Virus record (IMG/VR): IMGVR_UViG_3300017714_000017
Span: 1 to 48,517 of that record
Direction: 5' to 3' (one strand)
From: a virus
DNA length: 48,517 bases
Positions 7,280 through 16,520 of this stretch are shown piece after piece. The notes beneath the pieces are model-generated. The model made no database searches. It saw nothing but the letters and a program-made list of their open reading frames with translations, and was not told the origin of the DNA. Position 1 is the stretch's first letter. Each line of letters begins with the position of its first letter. A program made the translations under genes and the position numbers.

Positions 7280-7998
7280 TGGCTAAATTTACATCTCGAA
7301 CTTTACAGTACGTTAATCAGAAAAAAGGCACTATTCGGTCGGGCCCGCTAACAGTTTTTATGAAAAAGAAAACTGAAGGTGGTGGCGGGTCTACGGAAAC
7401 TGTTAATTTAACAGTAAGCGTTAACGCGGATGATGGATATGGAAGTAAAACTGCATTCAGCGATACCAATCCAGGAACATATAATGGGTTAGCAACAACT
7501 GGTGGATCAACTATATATATGGGCGGGTCTTACAACGATGATGAACTTGAATACAGTTTTTATATTGGCTTTTTCAGGTTTCGAAATTTAACAGTTGCAC
7601 AAGGCAAAACCATTACCACGGCAACATTAAAATTTACCAAAAGTGGAGGTACTGGTTCAACCAGTCAAGACCTTACAATAGCGGCTTTAGATTCAACAAC
7701 TGGAATAGGAACCGGCGGGATTGGTGGGGTCGCACTGGCACACAGTAATCACACAACAGCCACAGTAGCTTTTCCGAGTTTAATGGGGTCAAGCAATGAT
7801 CAAAAAACTTCTCCAGACATAAAGACAATTGTTCAAGAAATTGTAAATAGAAGTGACTGGTCTTCTGGTGATAGTATTACTATTGTTTGTTATGCTTCTA
7901 GTGTACCAATGGATACAACTGCTCTCATTCAAGTTAGAGGCAAAGAATTTAGCAGTGGTTCAGCCGTAGCAGAACTATCCGTAACATATTCAAGCTAA
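7279..7998 (+). CDS. Structural/adhesin protein, beta-sandwich-like
   Basis: A 239-residue protein whose start overlaps the upstream stop by one base. After a basic N-terminus (about 1-35) and a Gly hinge comes a beta-rich domain. Residues about 95-125 (FFRFRNLTVAQGKTITTATL) match the shape of jelly-roll binding domains that read 'xRFxxxxxxxxxxIxxAxL'. It lies in the fibre block and is probably a capsid- or tail-decorating or carbohydrate-binding protein. No catalytic motif. Confidence 0.7.
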   Translation: MAKFTSRTLQYVNQKKGTIRSGPLTVFMKKKTEGGGGSTETVNLTVSVNADDGYGSKTAFSDTNPGTYNGLATTGGSTIYMGGSYNDDELEYSFYIGFFRFRNLTVAQGKTITTATLKFTKSGGTGSTSQDLTIAALDSTTGIGTGGIGGVALAHSNHTTATVAFPSLMGSSNDQKTSPDIKTIVQEIVNRSDWSSGDSITIVCYASSVPMDTTALIQVRGKEFSSGSAVAELSVTYSS

Positions 7999-8006
7999 GG
8001 GATATA

Positions 8007-9056
8007 ATGGCAGACATTACAGTATCAAGTGCGGTTGACACATTCATGCAGTCTGCTGATCAAGCAGCAATGATGGGCAATCTTGCTGCTCGTGTTGAAT
8101 TTAAAGGCGAGTGGAATCCGGCAACTGCATACACTGCTCAACAGATGGTCACATCTGGATCGCTCATTGCAATTGCAAATGCCGCAACTACAAATGTAAC
8201 TCCAGTACCACTTCCAATTTCAGATTCTAATTTTTTACTTGCCGAATCTCCTACATTTACTTCGCTAACTGATCAACCTTACATTTACACCGGAATCCGA
8301 GTAAGTTCCTACACTGGTATTTACGAATTGTCTCAAATTAGAGTTTGGGTTCCTGATGTCAGTGCAGATGCTTTGTATCGAGTTGTAATACTAAATAATT
8401 CTGATCAAACTTTAGAAGTGCTTGAAGGTTTTACGGGAGATACTGTAGGAACAATTGGTTGGCATGTAATACCAAAATTTAAAAGATTGCTTGAAGGTGG
8501 CAGTTACACTTTTTACTTAATTTCTAGTAAAAAAAGCGGAACAAGCACTGTAACAGGAACTTGGAATCGAATTGCAATTTCAAACACTGACGTTAACCCT
8601 GATAGTGGAAACGTCAGCAATAACGGATTACAAACAAAAGTTAGAATTAATGATTTGGATAGTAGTTCTGCTGACAGGTCTAGCGATTTCCTTGCAACAC
8701 TTGTACCAGGAAGCACTCTTAAAATTGCCGGTGCTTCTGACGTAACGAAATATTATGAGTACGAAGTTGTTAAGTTTACTGACAATACTGGTTGGTATGA
8801 CTTTGATGTTATCTTAACCTCAACTGGCTCAGGAGGTGCGCCTCCAACTTCTTCTGTGTTAATAACAGGAACAAATAGAACGGCTGTTGCAGCAGACTAT
8901 GTAAAAATAACAAATCATTTTGCGTCTAGCAGTGTTTACGATGGCTATTTAAAAATTGGAAACGGTGGCGATTCGTTTGACAACAACGCTTATAACCTTG
9001 ATTTAAAAATTCAAAATTACGAAGCCTCTACTTCTTGGGATGTCATAGTCTACTAA
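8007..9056 (+). CDS. Tail fibre/adhesin with N-terminal carbohydrate-binding-like segment
   Basis: A 349-residue protein. Residues about 30-55 (EFKGEWNPATAYTAQQMV) match the small aromatic-rich module found in chitin-binding and phage fibre proteins (W-x-Y-x-V). The rest is beta-rich, low in charge and full of Ser/Thr/Gly, as in receptor-binding proteins. It ends where the terminase small subunit begins (shared TAATG). Probably the last member of the host-recognition block. Confidence 0.7.
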   Translation: MADITVSSAVDTFMQSADQAAMMGNLAARVEFKGEWNPATAYTAQQMVTSGSLIAIANAATTNVTPVPLPISDSNFLLAESPTFTSLTDQPYIYTGIRVSSYTGIYELSQIRVWVPDVSADALYRVVILNNSDQTLEVLEGFTGDTVGTIGWHVIPKFKRLLEGGSYTFYLISSKKSGTSTVTGTWNRIAISNTDVNPDSGNVSNNGLQTKVRINDLDSSSADRSSDFLATLVPGSTLKIAGASDVTKYYEYEVVKFTDNTGWYDFDVILTSTGSGGAPPTSSVLITGTNRTAVAADYVKITNHFASSSVYDGYLKIGNGGDSFDNNAYNLDLKIQNYEASTSWDVIVY

Positions 9057-9535
9057 TGAACGAAGCTGATTTAAAAATTCGATTTGCCGATGCATTGTTG
9101 CGTGACCCCAACAATGCTTTTGCTGCTGCTCAATCAATTGGAATTGAGCAAAGTCGAATTATGGAAATCGCTACGACATGGCCTAACGACGCTGATGTTT
9201 TAAAAGCTCAAAAAAAATTAATTCAAAAACACGGCGCAAGAGAGTTTTTGCCTTCTCGCGAAGAAGCAGCAAGACTTCTTTGGGAAAAAGCACAGAACGC
9301 ACAGAAAGCTGAAGACGTTGCAAAGTTAATGAAGATTTACGGTGACTACATGGGTTTTATTGAAAAGCCAGGTCTTACCGTAAACAACAACACTCAAAAT
9401 GTTTTGCATGTGATGCGAGTTCCAATGCCTGAATCTGCCGAAGAATGGGAATCAAAAGCAATTGAGCATCAAAGTAATATAACATCAAAAATACTTGAAT
9501 CGGATGGTGGCGAAGATGTCGAATCCGAAGATTGA
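9056..9535 (+). CDS. terS: Terminase small subunit (probable)
   Basis: A 159-residue protein from ATG 9056, which shares one base with the upstream stop; longer upstream readings lack a ribosome site. It directly precedes and overlaps the large terminase. The N-terminal helices (DALLRDPNNAFAAAQSIGI...) look like a DNA-binding helix-turn-helix unit, followed by a long helical middle and an acidic C-terminal tail, the usual small-subunit layout. The role is assigned mainly from position and shape. Confidence 0.75.
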   Translation: MNEADLKIRFADALLRDPNNAFAAAQSIGIEQSRIMEIATTWPNDADVLKAQKKLIQKHGAREFLPSREEAARLLWEKAQNAQKAEDVAKLMKIYGDYMGFIEKPGLTVNNNTQNVLHVMRVPMPESAEEWESKAIEHQSNITSKILESDGGEDVESED

Positions 9536-11060
9536 TGTTGTTTGGGAACCAATACCAAACTCAAGCCAAGAACTAGCCTTGTGTGCGCCTGCTGACATTG
9601 TCTTTTTCGACGGTGCTAGGGGTCCAGGCAAAACAATTACTCAGTGCATGAGATTTCGTGCCAGAGTTGGTTTAGGTTATGGTAAATACTGGAGAGGGGT
9701 AATCTTTGACCGTGAGCATGACAACCTTAGCGATCTTGTTGCTCAAACTACCCGTGAGTTCCCAAAATTTAAAGACGGTGCAGTTTTTAAATATTCAAAA
9801 GGCGATTACAAATGGGTATGGAAGACAGGCGAAGAATTGCTATTTCGGCATGTCAAAAAAATTGAAGACTATAATGGATTTCATGGTCACGAATACCCTT
9901 TTATCGGTTGGAATGAAATCACCAAGTATCCAACCAGAGGTCTTTACGACAAATTTATGTCGGTCAATAGATGTTCATTTGATCCGGTCAAAGACACTCC
10001 CAAAGTCAAAAAAGGCACAAAACTTGTTTACAATACACCGGATGAAAAGGCATTACCCCCAATCCCATTAGAAGTTTTTGTAACAACAAACCCTAATGGC
10101 CCTGGTCACAACTGGTGCAAAGAAGAATTTGTTGATCCTGCTCCTCCAGGACATCTTGTAAAGAAAACTACTGAGATGGAAAACTTTGTTACTGGTGAGA
10201 AGATTGTTGTAACTAGAACGCAAGTTCGTATATTTGGCAATTTTTTTGAAAACCCGTATATTCCTCACAAGTATCGAGCCAACATCATTGCTGCTTGCGA
10301 GCGTGATCCAAACTTAAAAGCTGCATGGATGCACGGAGATTGGTCAGTTAATGCCGGTGGTGCAATTGACGACTTGTGGAGAGACAACATACATGTCGTT
10401 GAAAGATTCATGATTCCCAAGGATTGGAGAGTTGACAGGTCTTTTGATTGGGGTTCAAGTCATCCTTTTGCGACCATTTGGTGGGCAGAGGCTAACGGAG
10501 AAGAAGTAACGCTGTTAGACGGTCGTATTTGGTGTCCTCCGGCTGGAACTCTTATTGCTATAGCAGAAGACTACGGTACAGTTAAAATAGGCTCAAACGA
10601 GGGGCTGAGGCTCCCAGTTGATATGATTGCCAAAAGAATAAAGGCGATTGAGGAGCAATTGAAGTCAGAATTGTGGGTACAAGGTAGAATACGAACTGGA
10701 CCTGCTGATAATCAAATAAGAAATGTCATGCTTGACGATGTTGATACAATCGAAACTCAGTTTCTGGATGAAGGAATTGGATGGACGAAGTCTGACAAAT
10801 CTTCTGGTTCAAGAATAAACGGTTTGCAATTGATGAGAGATCGTTTGCGAGCTTCGCAGCAGAAAGAAAGACCTGGGATTTATTTTATGCGAAACTGCAA
10901 GGCTTGTTTAAAAACATTGCCTTCGCTTCCTCGTGATCCAGATAAACCGGATGATGTTGATACGGATGCCGAAGATCACTTGTGGGATGTTGTTAGGTAC
11001 AGGATTTTAGCGTCTTCAAATCGGTACGCTACAAAAGTTCAAACAGATTGGAGAGGTTAA
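9516..11060 (+). CDS. terL: Terminase large subunit
   Basis: A 514-residue DNA-packaging motor. Walker A is GARGPGKT (residues 33-40), and the Walker B-like strand ending in the catalytic Glu is YPFIGWNE (127-134). The C-terminal nuclease shows the three acidic positions of the RNase H fold: FDWGSSHP, GPADNQI and DAEDHLWDVVRY. Start chosen at ATG 9516 inside the small-subunit gene, 20 bases before its stop; in-frame starts at 9495 and 9504 are possible. Length is normal. Confidence 0.95.
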   Translation: MSNPKIDVVWEPIPNSSQELALCAPADIVFFDGARGPGKTITQCMRFRARVGLGYGKYWRGVIFDREHDNLSDLVAQTTREFPKFKDGAVFKYSKGDYKWVWKTGEELLFRHVKKIEDYNGFHGHEYPFIGWNEITKYPTRGLYDKFMSVNRCSFDPVKDTPKVKKGTKLVYNTPDEKALPPIPLEVFVTTNPNGPGHNWCKEEFVDPAPPGHLVKKTTEMENFVTGEKIVVTRTQVRIFGNFFENPYIPHKYRANIIAACERDPNLKAAWMHGDWSVNAGGAIDDLWRDNIHVVERFMIPKDWRVDRSFDWGSSHPFATIWWAEANGEEVTLLDGRIWCPPAGTLIAIAEDYGTVKIGSNEGLRLPVDMIAKRIKAIEEQLKSELWVQGRIRTGPADNQIRNVMLDDVDTIETQFLDEGIGWTKSDKSSGSRINGLQLMRDRLRASQQKERPGIYFMRNCKACLKTLPSLPRDPDKPDDVDTDAEDHLWDVVRYRILASSNRYATKVQTDWRG

Positions 11061-11061
11061 G

Positions 11062-12585
11062 ATGGTAATTAAACACAATGTCGATCACACTCGGCAAGAA
11101 CTAATCGACATTCTACCTCGTTACGAAATGATTGAGGATTGCTTAGAAGGTGAATACGCAGTTAAAGAAAAAAAGACAACGTATTTACCTAAACCAAATC
11201 CTAGCGACACAACTGCCGCAAATACAAGTCGATACGAAGATTACATAAAACGAGCAATTTTTTACAATGTAACTGCTCGGACTTCTGACGCACTTGTAGG
11301 TCAAATTTTTCTTCGGCCACCTGAAATCGAACTTCCTGAGTTGCTAGGTCCGATTGAAAAAAATGCAAACGGTGAAGGCTTAGATATTATTCAATTGACC
11401 AAGGAAGCGTGTAATTACGTTTTGCCTTACGGTCGAGGTGGAATGCTGGCAGATTATCCTACAACTGAAGGCATGGTTTCTAGAGGTGAAATCATGGAAG
11501 GTAAGGTAAGACCGACAATTCGGTTTTACAAACCTCAAGATATTATTAACTGGGAAACAAGAGTCATTGGAAATGAAACCGTTTTAACAATGGTTGTTCT
11601 CAAAGAAGTGTTTGAAAGACGAGATGAAGGCTCGTTCAAAGTAAGCAAATACGAACAATTTAGAGCGTTGGAACTTCTCGATGACGGTTGCGTCAGGGTA
11701 AGCATTTTTGTTTATGACGCTGACCACAGAGGAATGGATCGAGAACGTGTTTACACGATTTGCGATGTGGATGGCAATGAGTTTGGAAGAATACCGTTTA
11801 CATTTATCGGGTCAGAAAACAACGACTGTTTTATCGACAGACCTCCGCTTTATACAATGTCTGTTTTAAACATAGCTCACTACAGAAACAGTGCCGACTA
11901 CGAAGAAAGCCTGTATTTTATTGGTCAACCCACGTTGTTTATTTCCGGTGTTACAGAAGACTGGGTCAAAGATGTCTGGAAAGGAACTTTGCGTCTTGGA
12001 GCAAGAGGTGTTATTCCTGGACCTCCTGATTCTTCAGCAAGTTTAATTCAAGCTACTCCCAACTCACTTGCCAAAGAAGGAATGGATCAAAAACAAGAAC
12101 AGATGATTTCTGTGGGTGCAAAATTAGTTGAACGAAAATCAGGCGTTGAGCGAAAAGAAAAAGAAATAGAAATCGAAGCGGCAGGTGACACAAGTATTCT
12201 TACAAGCATTGCTCAAAATGTTGAATCGGCAGTCATTGAATCTTTAAAGTTTGCTGCAAAGTTTGTCGGTGCTGACGAAAATCAAATCAAATTTAAGGTA
12301 AACAAAAACTTTGACTTGACATCGTTAACCGCTGAAGAATTGCGGCAGATTAATGAAACTGCAAATTCGACTTACCCACTACTTTCTTGGGAAGAAAGCA
12401 GAGTTGTTGCAAAAAGATCAGGGCTTGCTTTCCAAGCTGATGATCAAGCAAAAATTTCAATTGCTGAAGATATGAAAGTTAGAGCAGAGTTTGCCAAACT
12501 TATGGCAGACGCTGTAAATGTAAATCCGGTAAATCCAGATACCGGCAATAAAGAACCGACTCAACAAGAAATTGATGAGTCATAA
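11062..12585 (+). CDS. Portal protein (DUF4055 type)
   Basis: A 507-residue protein beginning two bases after the large terminase. The opening pattern (early helix, G-EYAVKEKKTTYLPKP, SRYEDYIKRAIFYNVTARTSDALVGQIF) and YGRGGMLADYP are characteristic of the DUF4055 family, used as portal by many siphoviruses. The C-terminal part (about 330-440) is the long helical stem/clip region. It forms the dodecameric channel at the capsid vertex, and lies where a portal is expected. Confidence 0.9.
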   Translation: MVIKHNVDHTRQELIDILPRYEMIEDCLEGEYAVKEKKTTYLPKPNPSDTTAANTSRYEDYIKRAIFYNVTARTSDALVGQIFLRPPEIELPELLGPIEKNANGEGLDIIQLTKEACNYVLPYGRGGMLADYPTTEGMVSRGEIMEGKVRPTIRFYKPQDIINWETRVIGNETVLTMVVLKEVFERRDEGSFKVSKYEQFRALELLDDGCVRVSIFVYDADHRGMDRERVYTICDVDGNEFGRIPFTFIGSENNDCFIDRPPLYTMSVLNIAHYRNSADYEESLYFIGQPTLFISGVTEDWVKDVWKGTLRLGARGVIPGPPDSSASLIQATPNSLAKEGMDQKQEQMISVGAKLVERKSGVERKEKEIEIEAAGDTSILTSIAQNVESAVIESLKFAAKFVGADENQIKFKVNKNFDLTSLTAEELRQINETANSTYPLLSWEESRVVAKRSGLAFQADDQAKISIAEDMKVRAEFAKLMADAVNVNPVNPDTGNKEPTQQEIDES

Positions 12586-12603
12586 CAAAAGGTAGTACCT
12601 TAG

Positions 12604-13377
12604 ATGCCAATTAAAGCAAAAGTTACGAGTGCAGAATTTGATTCTTTGCCTGAAGGAACCAAGTCTCTTTATGTAAAAGCAGGCGATGATTACAAGCTAG
12701 ACATTGCGGGAGGCTATTTGCTTGACAATGACCCTGCCGCACTTCTAAACGCAAAAAATCATGAGGTTGAAAAGCGTAAAGCTGTCGAGGCTGAGTTAAA
12801 AGCTATTAAAGACAAGGCTGAGGGTGAAAAGCAAAAAATAAAACTTGAAGCCGAACAAAAAGCCAGAAAAGCGGCATTGGAAAATCAAGACGTTGCTGCA
12901 TTGCATGCAGATTTGCAAAATCAAATTAAGCAAATGCAAACTACTCATGCTCAAGAACTTCAAGCACAAAAAGCTGAAATTCAAAGACAACAAAAGTTAG
13001 TTAAAGAAACAAAGTTAAATCAAGTTGCATCTGACATTGCAACAAAAATTTCAACCACGCCGAGTCTGTTATCCCCGCTGGTAATGCAGCGACTCGATGT
13101 GGACGAACTGGGGAATGTTATTGCTATGGATAAATCGGGAAATATAAATCCCAATTTCACAATAGATAACTTGGAGAAAGAGTTCGTTGACAACAATGAA
13201 TTCGCTCCTATAATTATTGGCAGTAAAGCAAGCGGAGCCAGTGGCTCGACATCTTCAGGTTCTCCAGTGGAGACAATGGGGAAGAAATGGAGTGATTTCT
13301 CGTCGGAGCAGTTGGTACAACTTCGCAAAGAGAATCCCTCCGGTTATCAAGAACTAAAAGCAACTCGCGTAGAGTAG
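12604..13377 (+). CDS. Capsid scaffolding protein
   Basis: A 257-residue protein between portal and capsid genes. Residues about 45-145 form a long, highly charged coiled coil (Glu/Lys/Ala/Gln-rich). A Ser/Gly linker (about 205-225) leads to a short C-terminal helix (WSDFSSEQLVQLRKENPSGYQELKATRVE). Both position and architecture match scaffolding proteins of HK97-fold phages. No separate prohead protease gene was seen. Confidence 0.85.
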   Translation: MPIKAKVTSAEFDSLPEGTKSLYVKAGDDYKLDIAGGYLLDNDPAALLNAKNHEVEKRKAVEAELKAIKDKAEGEKQKIKLEAEQKARKAALENQDVAALHADLQNQIKQMQTTHAQELQAQKAEIQRQQKLVKETKLNQVASDIATKISTTPSLLSPLVMQRLDVDELGNVIAMDKSGNINPNFTIDNLEKEFVDNNEFAPIIIGSKASGASGSTSSGSPVETMGKKWSDFSSEQLVQLRKENPSGYQELKATRVE

Positions 13378-13400
13378 CCATAACCAATTGAGGATTTTCA

Positions 13401-14444
13401 ATGAGTACAGTGCAATTATCGGACATCATCGACGTAACAGTCTTTGAAGATTTAGTTTCTGAAAATGATCCAAAGCTAACAGCTTTGTATCAATCAGGTG
13501 TTATCGCATCAAGCGATCTTTTTAACAGCCTTGCAAGTGCTGCTGGTCGTTCAGCAGAGCTTCCATTCTGGCGTGATTTGGATCATTCTGCTGAACCAAA
13601 CTACAGTTCGGATCAAGCTGTTAACGCGACTCCAGACAACGTCCAGCAGGATGTTCAAAAGACTCGCAAAGTCCATGTCAACAATGGTTGGTCAGCAATG
13701 GACTTGGCAGTCGAACTTCAGACTGGAACAAACGCAATGCAGCATATCCGTGACAGGACTGCCGCATACTGGACTTACTACTGGCAAGATCGCCTAGTGG
13801 CTTGTGCATTGGGTATTCTTAATGCAAACGTCGCAGGCAACTTTGCAACTCAAAGTCCAGGTACTGCCGGTGATATGGTCATCGACGTTGCTATTGAAGA
13901 CGGTAATGCTGCTGCCGCAGCAAACCTTTTCTCTCGAAACGCATTTGTTAATGCTGTTTTCACTATGGGTGATCGAGGTGAAGAAATTCGTGCGATTTGT
14001 GTTCACTCTGTTGTCATGAAAACAATGGTTGCTCAAGATGACATTGCTTACATTCTTGACGCATCTGGCCGAACACGCATTCCAACCTACATGGGTCGAA
14101 CTGTAATTGTTGACGATTCTTGCCCAACTGTGGCTGGAACGACTTCCGGTTTCAAGTACGTTTCCATCTTGTTTGGTCGTGCTATGTTTGCTTATGGCGA
14201 AGGTTCTCCAGCCGTTCCTAGTGAAGTTTGGAGAAATCCTCAAACTGGTCATGGTGGCGGTGAAGAACAACTTTGGTTGCGTAAGACTTGGATGCTTCAT
14301 CCGTTTGGTCATACCAACAACAACGCTACTGCGACTGGCGCGTCTGGTAACCAGACTCTTGCTGACCTTCGAGCAGCAAACAACTGGACTCGCGTATTGT
14401 CTCGCAAAAACGTACCTATGGCATTCCTAGTCACTAACGGCTAA
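13401..14444 (+). CDS. Major capsid protein
   Basis: A 347-residue protein directly after the scaffold gene and before a strong terminator, the standard place. The N-terminal region carries LPFWRDLD and WSAMDLAVELQTGTNAMQHIRDRTAAYWTYYWQ-type spine-helix sequence; the middle (about 195-250) holds the A-domain pattern ending in IPTYMGRTVIVDDSCP. These are typical of HK97-fold coat proteins. Codon use looks more GC-containing and regular than the neighbours, as expected for a highly expressed gene. Confidence 0.9.
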   Translation: MSTVQLSDIIDVTVFEDLVSENDPKLTALYQSGVIASSDLFNSLASAAGRSAELPFWRDLDHSAEPNYSSDQAVNATPDNVQQDVQKTRKVHVNNGWSAMDLAVELQTGTNAMQHIRDRTAAYWTYYWQDRLVACALGILNANVAGNFATQSPGTAGDMVIDVAIEDGNAAAAANLFSRNAFVNAVFTMGDRGEEIRAICVHSVVMKTMVAQDDIAYILDASGRTRIPTYMGRTVIVDDSCPTVAGTTSGFKYVSILFGRAMFAYGEGSPAVPSEVWRNPQTGHGGGEEQLWLRKTWMLHPFGHTNNNATATGASGNQTLADLRAANNWTRVLSRKNVPMAFLVTNG

Positions 14445-14467
14445 ATGCTTAGGTAAAACAATTCAAA

Positions 14468-14522
14468 GCGGGGGAGCATTGTTTTTTCACAGTTTTAGCA
14501 ATGTGTTGATCCCGTTTTTTTT
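14468..14522 (+). terminator. Terminator after the major capsid gene
   Basis: Outer arms GCGGG/CCCGT (14468-14472 and 14511-14515) and inner arms GCATTG/CAATGT (14476-14481 and 14499-14504) form one long imperfect hairpin, followed by a run of eight T (14515-14522). It probably limits read-through from the abundant capsid message into the connector genes. Confidence 0.65.
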
Positions 14523-14542
14523 AAATCATCTAAGAGGTAAAA

Positions 14543-14956
14543 ATGTCAGAAGAACAATTTAAAGCAGGTGTTTATCAATTGCACGCAATTGATGAAAGTG
14601 GCAAAAATCAATATTTTGATCAATCAGGATTTTTAAGAAGTCAGCAGCAGTTACAGGTTTGGTTTGAGTCAATATGTGGGCAACACAAATTGCCTGAAGG
14701 ATCAAATTGGTATCCTCTTAACGAAGATGACAAAAGGTTTCAAATCGTGACTGTAATGCAAGAAGTTGTCGAAGAAAGCCCTGTAAAAGCAGAAAAAAAG
14801 AAACAAGCACCTAAAAATGCTTACGAAATTTCAAGTGAAATTACAAATGCAGTTGTTTTGGCTCACGAAAAGAAGCAGTGGGCGAAAAGAAACGAAAAGA
14901 AACAACAGTCCAGAGAAAAGTTAGTTAACTACATTTTACAATATTACAACGAATAA
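14543..14956 (+). CDS. Hypothetical protein after the capsid gene
   Basis: A 137-residue charged protein with AAGAGG ahead of its ATG. The N-terminal half looks globular (W-containing, one Cys); the C-terminal half is a Lys/Gln/Glu-rich helix (about 75-137). Position after the coat gene suggests a minor head or head-decoration protein, but no family pattern is visible. Confidence 0.7.
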   Translation: MSEEQFKAGVYQLHAIDESGKNQYFDQSGFLRSQQQLQVWFESICGQHKLPEGSNWYPLNEDDKRFQIVTVMQEVVEESPVKAEKKKQAPKNAYEISSEITNAVVLAHEKKQWAKRNEKKQQSREKLVNYILQYYNE

Positions 14957-15061
14957 ACTTCGTCAGTTATCACGGGTGAACGGAATCGCTTGATTGGCGA
15001 GGCTTGCTCTGGCGGTTTCTGGATGATTTACGTCAGGGCAAGTTTAAATCAGGAATCTTAA
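14957..15061 (+). other. Intergenic leader before the connector genes
   Basis: About 105 bases without a reading frame, locally more GC-rich than the flanks, with several short GC-containing complementary words (for example GGCGAGGC, TGGCGG). It may be a structured leader for the connector genes. No clear promoter or terminator. Confidence 0.3.
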
Positions 15062-15592
15062 ATGCCAACTTTAATTATTGAAGACGGATCAAATGTCGCA
15101 AATGCAAATTGCTACGTTGATTTGGTATATGTAAGAGCCTACGCAGACAACCGAGGTGCGGTTGTTTCTAGTCGAGACGCAACTCTTGGGCAACAAATTA
15201 TTGCTGCAACAGATTATCTTGAATCTCGACGGTTTGAGTACGGTGGATACAAAACAAACACTACTCAGTCTTTGCAATTTCCAAGAACCGATTTGGTTAT
15301 GGATAAAGTTGTAACTATCGCAACAAACTCTATTCCAGAAGTTTTAAAACAGGCCCAAGCACAACTTTGCATTGAGCAACACGCTGGGACTGTTCTTTTC
15401 CCTATGCCTGACTCATCAGTTGGTGGGCAAGTGACTCAAGAAACAGTAGGCCCGATTACAGTTAAGTATTCAGAAGAAAAGTCGGCAGGGAGCAAATACA
15501 GAGGTGTTACTTTTGCAGCAGTTGAGGTTTTACTTGCTTCATTATTTAACGATGGTGCGAATGGTTATTTCTTGAACACAATCAGGGTATAG
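15062..15592 (+). CDS. Head-tail connector (DnaT-like/adaptor family)
   Basis: A 176-residue protein. Its N-terminus (LIIEDGSNVANANCYVDLVYVRAYAD) followed by IIAATDYLESRRFEYGG and QSLQFPRTDLV is the pattern of the phage 'putative DnaT-like' domain. That family is a capsid-portal adaptor of the HK97 gp6/lambda FII neighbourhood, not a primosome protein. Position just after the head genes agrees. Confidence 0.8.
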   Translation: MPTLIIEDGSNVANANCYVDLVYVRAYADNRGAVVSSRDATLGQQIIAATDYLESRRFEYGGYKTNTTQSLQFPRTDLVMDKVVTIATNSIPEVLKQAQAQLCIEQHAGTVLFPMPDSSVGGQVTQETVGPITVKYSEEKSAGSKYRGVTFAAVEVLLASLFNDGANGYFLNTIRV

Positions 15593-15593
15593 C

Positions 15594-15977
15594 ATGAGCT
15601 TTTATTTAAGATTGCAGAATACCGTAAAACGATTGATTGCAAATTACGGAGAAACTGCTGTTCTCAGGGTAATGGATTCGACAACTTTGCCTGATAGCAG
15701 CAAGCCTTGGATGCCTGCTGAAATTGACGGAGTTGACCATACGGTTAAAATTGTATTTATTCCTGATAAACTAGATAATCACGAAGAAGTAATGTACTTA
15801 AAAGATACTGAAATAATTAGCGGTCAAATCAATGGTTATATGGCAGTTGTGCCTGGTCTTACACCAAAAGCAAAAGATGTTGTGGTAAGAGGGACACAAT
15901 TGCTTACAATTGACAACATAACGCCTTTAAATCCCGGTGGAGTGGATTTATTGTTTAAGTTTGAAATGGGAGCGTAA
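15594..15977 (+). CDS. Probable head-closure/neck protein
   Basis: A 127-residue mainly beta protein. LIANYGETAVLRVMD near the N-terminus and a VV-GTQLLTIDNITPL-like C-terminal strand set are typical of small head-tail stopper proteins. It stands between the adaptor and the tail-terminator-like gene, overlapping the latter by one base. Assigned from shape and synteny. Confidence 0.65.
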   Translation: MSFYLRLQNTVKRLIANYGETAVLRVMDSTTLPDSSKPWMPAEIDGVDHTVKIVFIPDKLDNHEEVMYLKDTEIISGQINGYMAVVPGLTPKAKDVVVRGTQLLTIDNITPLNPGGVDLLFKFEMGA

Positions 15978-16510
15978 TGAGCGATCCAGCAACTTACGAG
16001 AGTGCTTCAGATTCAATGAGATCGCGGTTTTATACCGAATGGGTCGATTGGATTACAAATGGCGAACCTGTTGATATACGGAACAGTAGCGGTTCAAGAA
16101 AAACTCCTCTCGTTTTAAAACAAGCTGGGGGTGGAGCGTCTTACGTTCCCCAAATTTATTGGCACAATGTAGAAACAGATTTTCCGATTGATCATTCAAA
16201 ACATTGTGTAAGATTTAGCGATCAAATGATTGAAAGTGGAGAGTCCGCATTTAGAAGTGGTAACACGGGTTGCAGAAAAGCAAAATATACAACTAACGGT
16301 TTCATAATCATCCAGATATTTTTCGCAAAAGCGGCTTTTGCGGGAGATCATCGTAGGCTTTCAGTGATTGCCCGCGACATTTTTCGTCCTAGAAATTTAG
16401 TAAACAATCCTGTTTGGTATAAAAACGCATATTTTACTGATATGCCGCCAACAGAAAAGTTTTTTAGGACGGACGTTTTTGTGGACTATCAATACGATGA
16501 ATTAATCTAA
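15977..16510 (+). CDS. Probable tail terminator/completion protein
   Basis: A 177-residue protein located immediately before the tail tube gene. The pattern early helix (MRSRFYTEWVDWI), central strands and a late FFRTDVFVDYQYDE resembles tail terminator (gpU-like) proteins, which cap the growing tail. No diagnostic motif, so assignment rests on position. Confidence 0.6.
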   Translation: MSDPATYESASDSMRSRFYTEWVDWITNGEPVDIRNSSGSRKTPLVLKQAGGGASYVPQIYWHNVETDFPIDHSKHCVRFSDQMIESGESAFRSGNTGCRKAKYTTNGFIIIQIFFAKAAFAGDHRRLSVIARDIFRPRNLVNNPVWYKNAYFTDMPPTEKFFRTDVFVDYQYDELI

Positions 16511-16520
16511 AGGTGACGAT

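Noticed and set aside
13794-14312. 172-residue minus-strand frame opposite the capsid gene
   Set aside because: Antisense of a highly supported capsid gene; Asn/Ser/Cys/Thr-rich random-looking product and no start signal.
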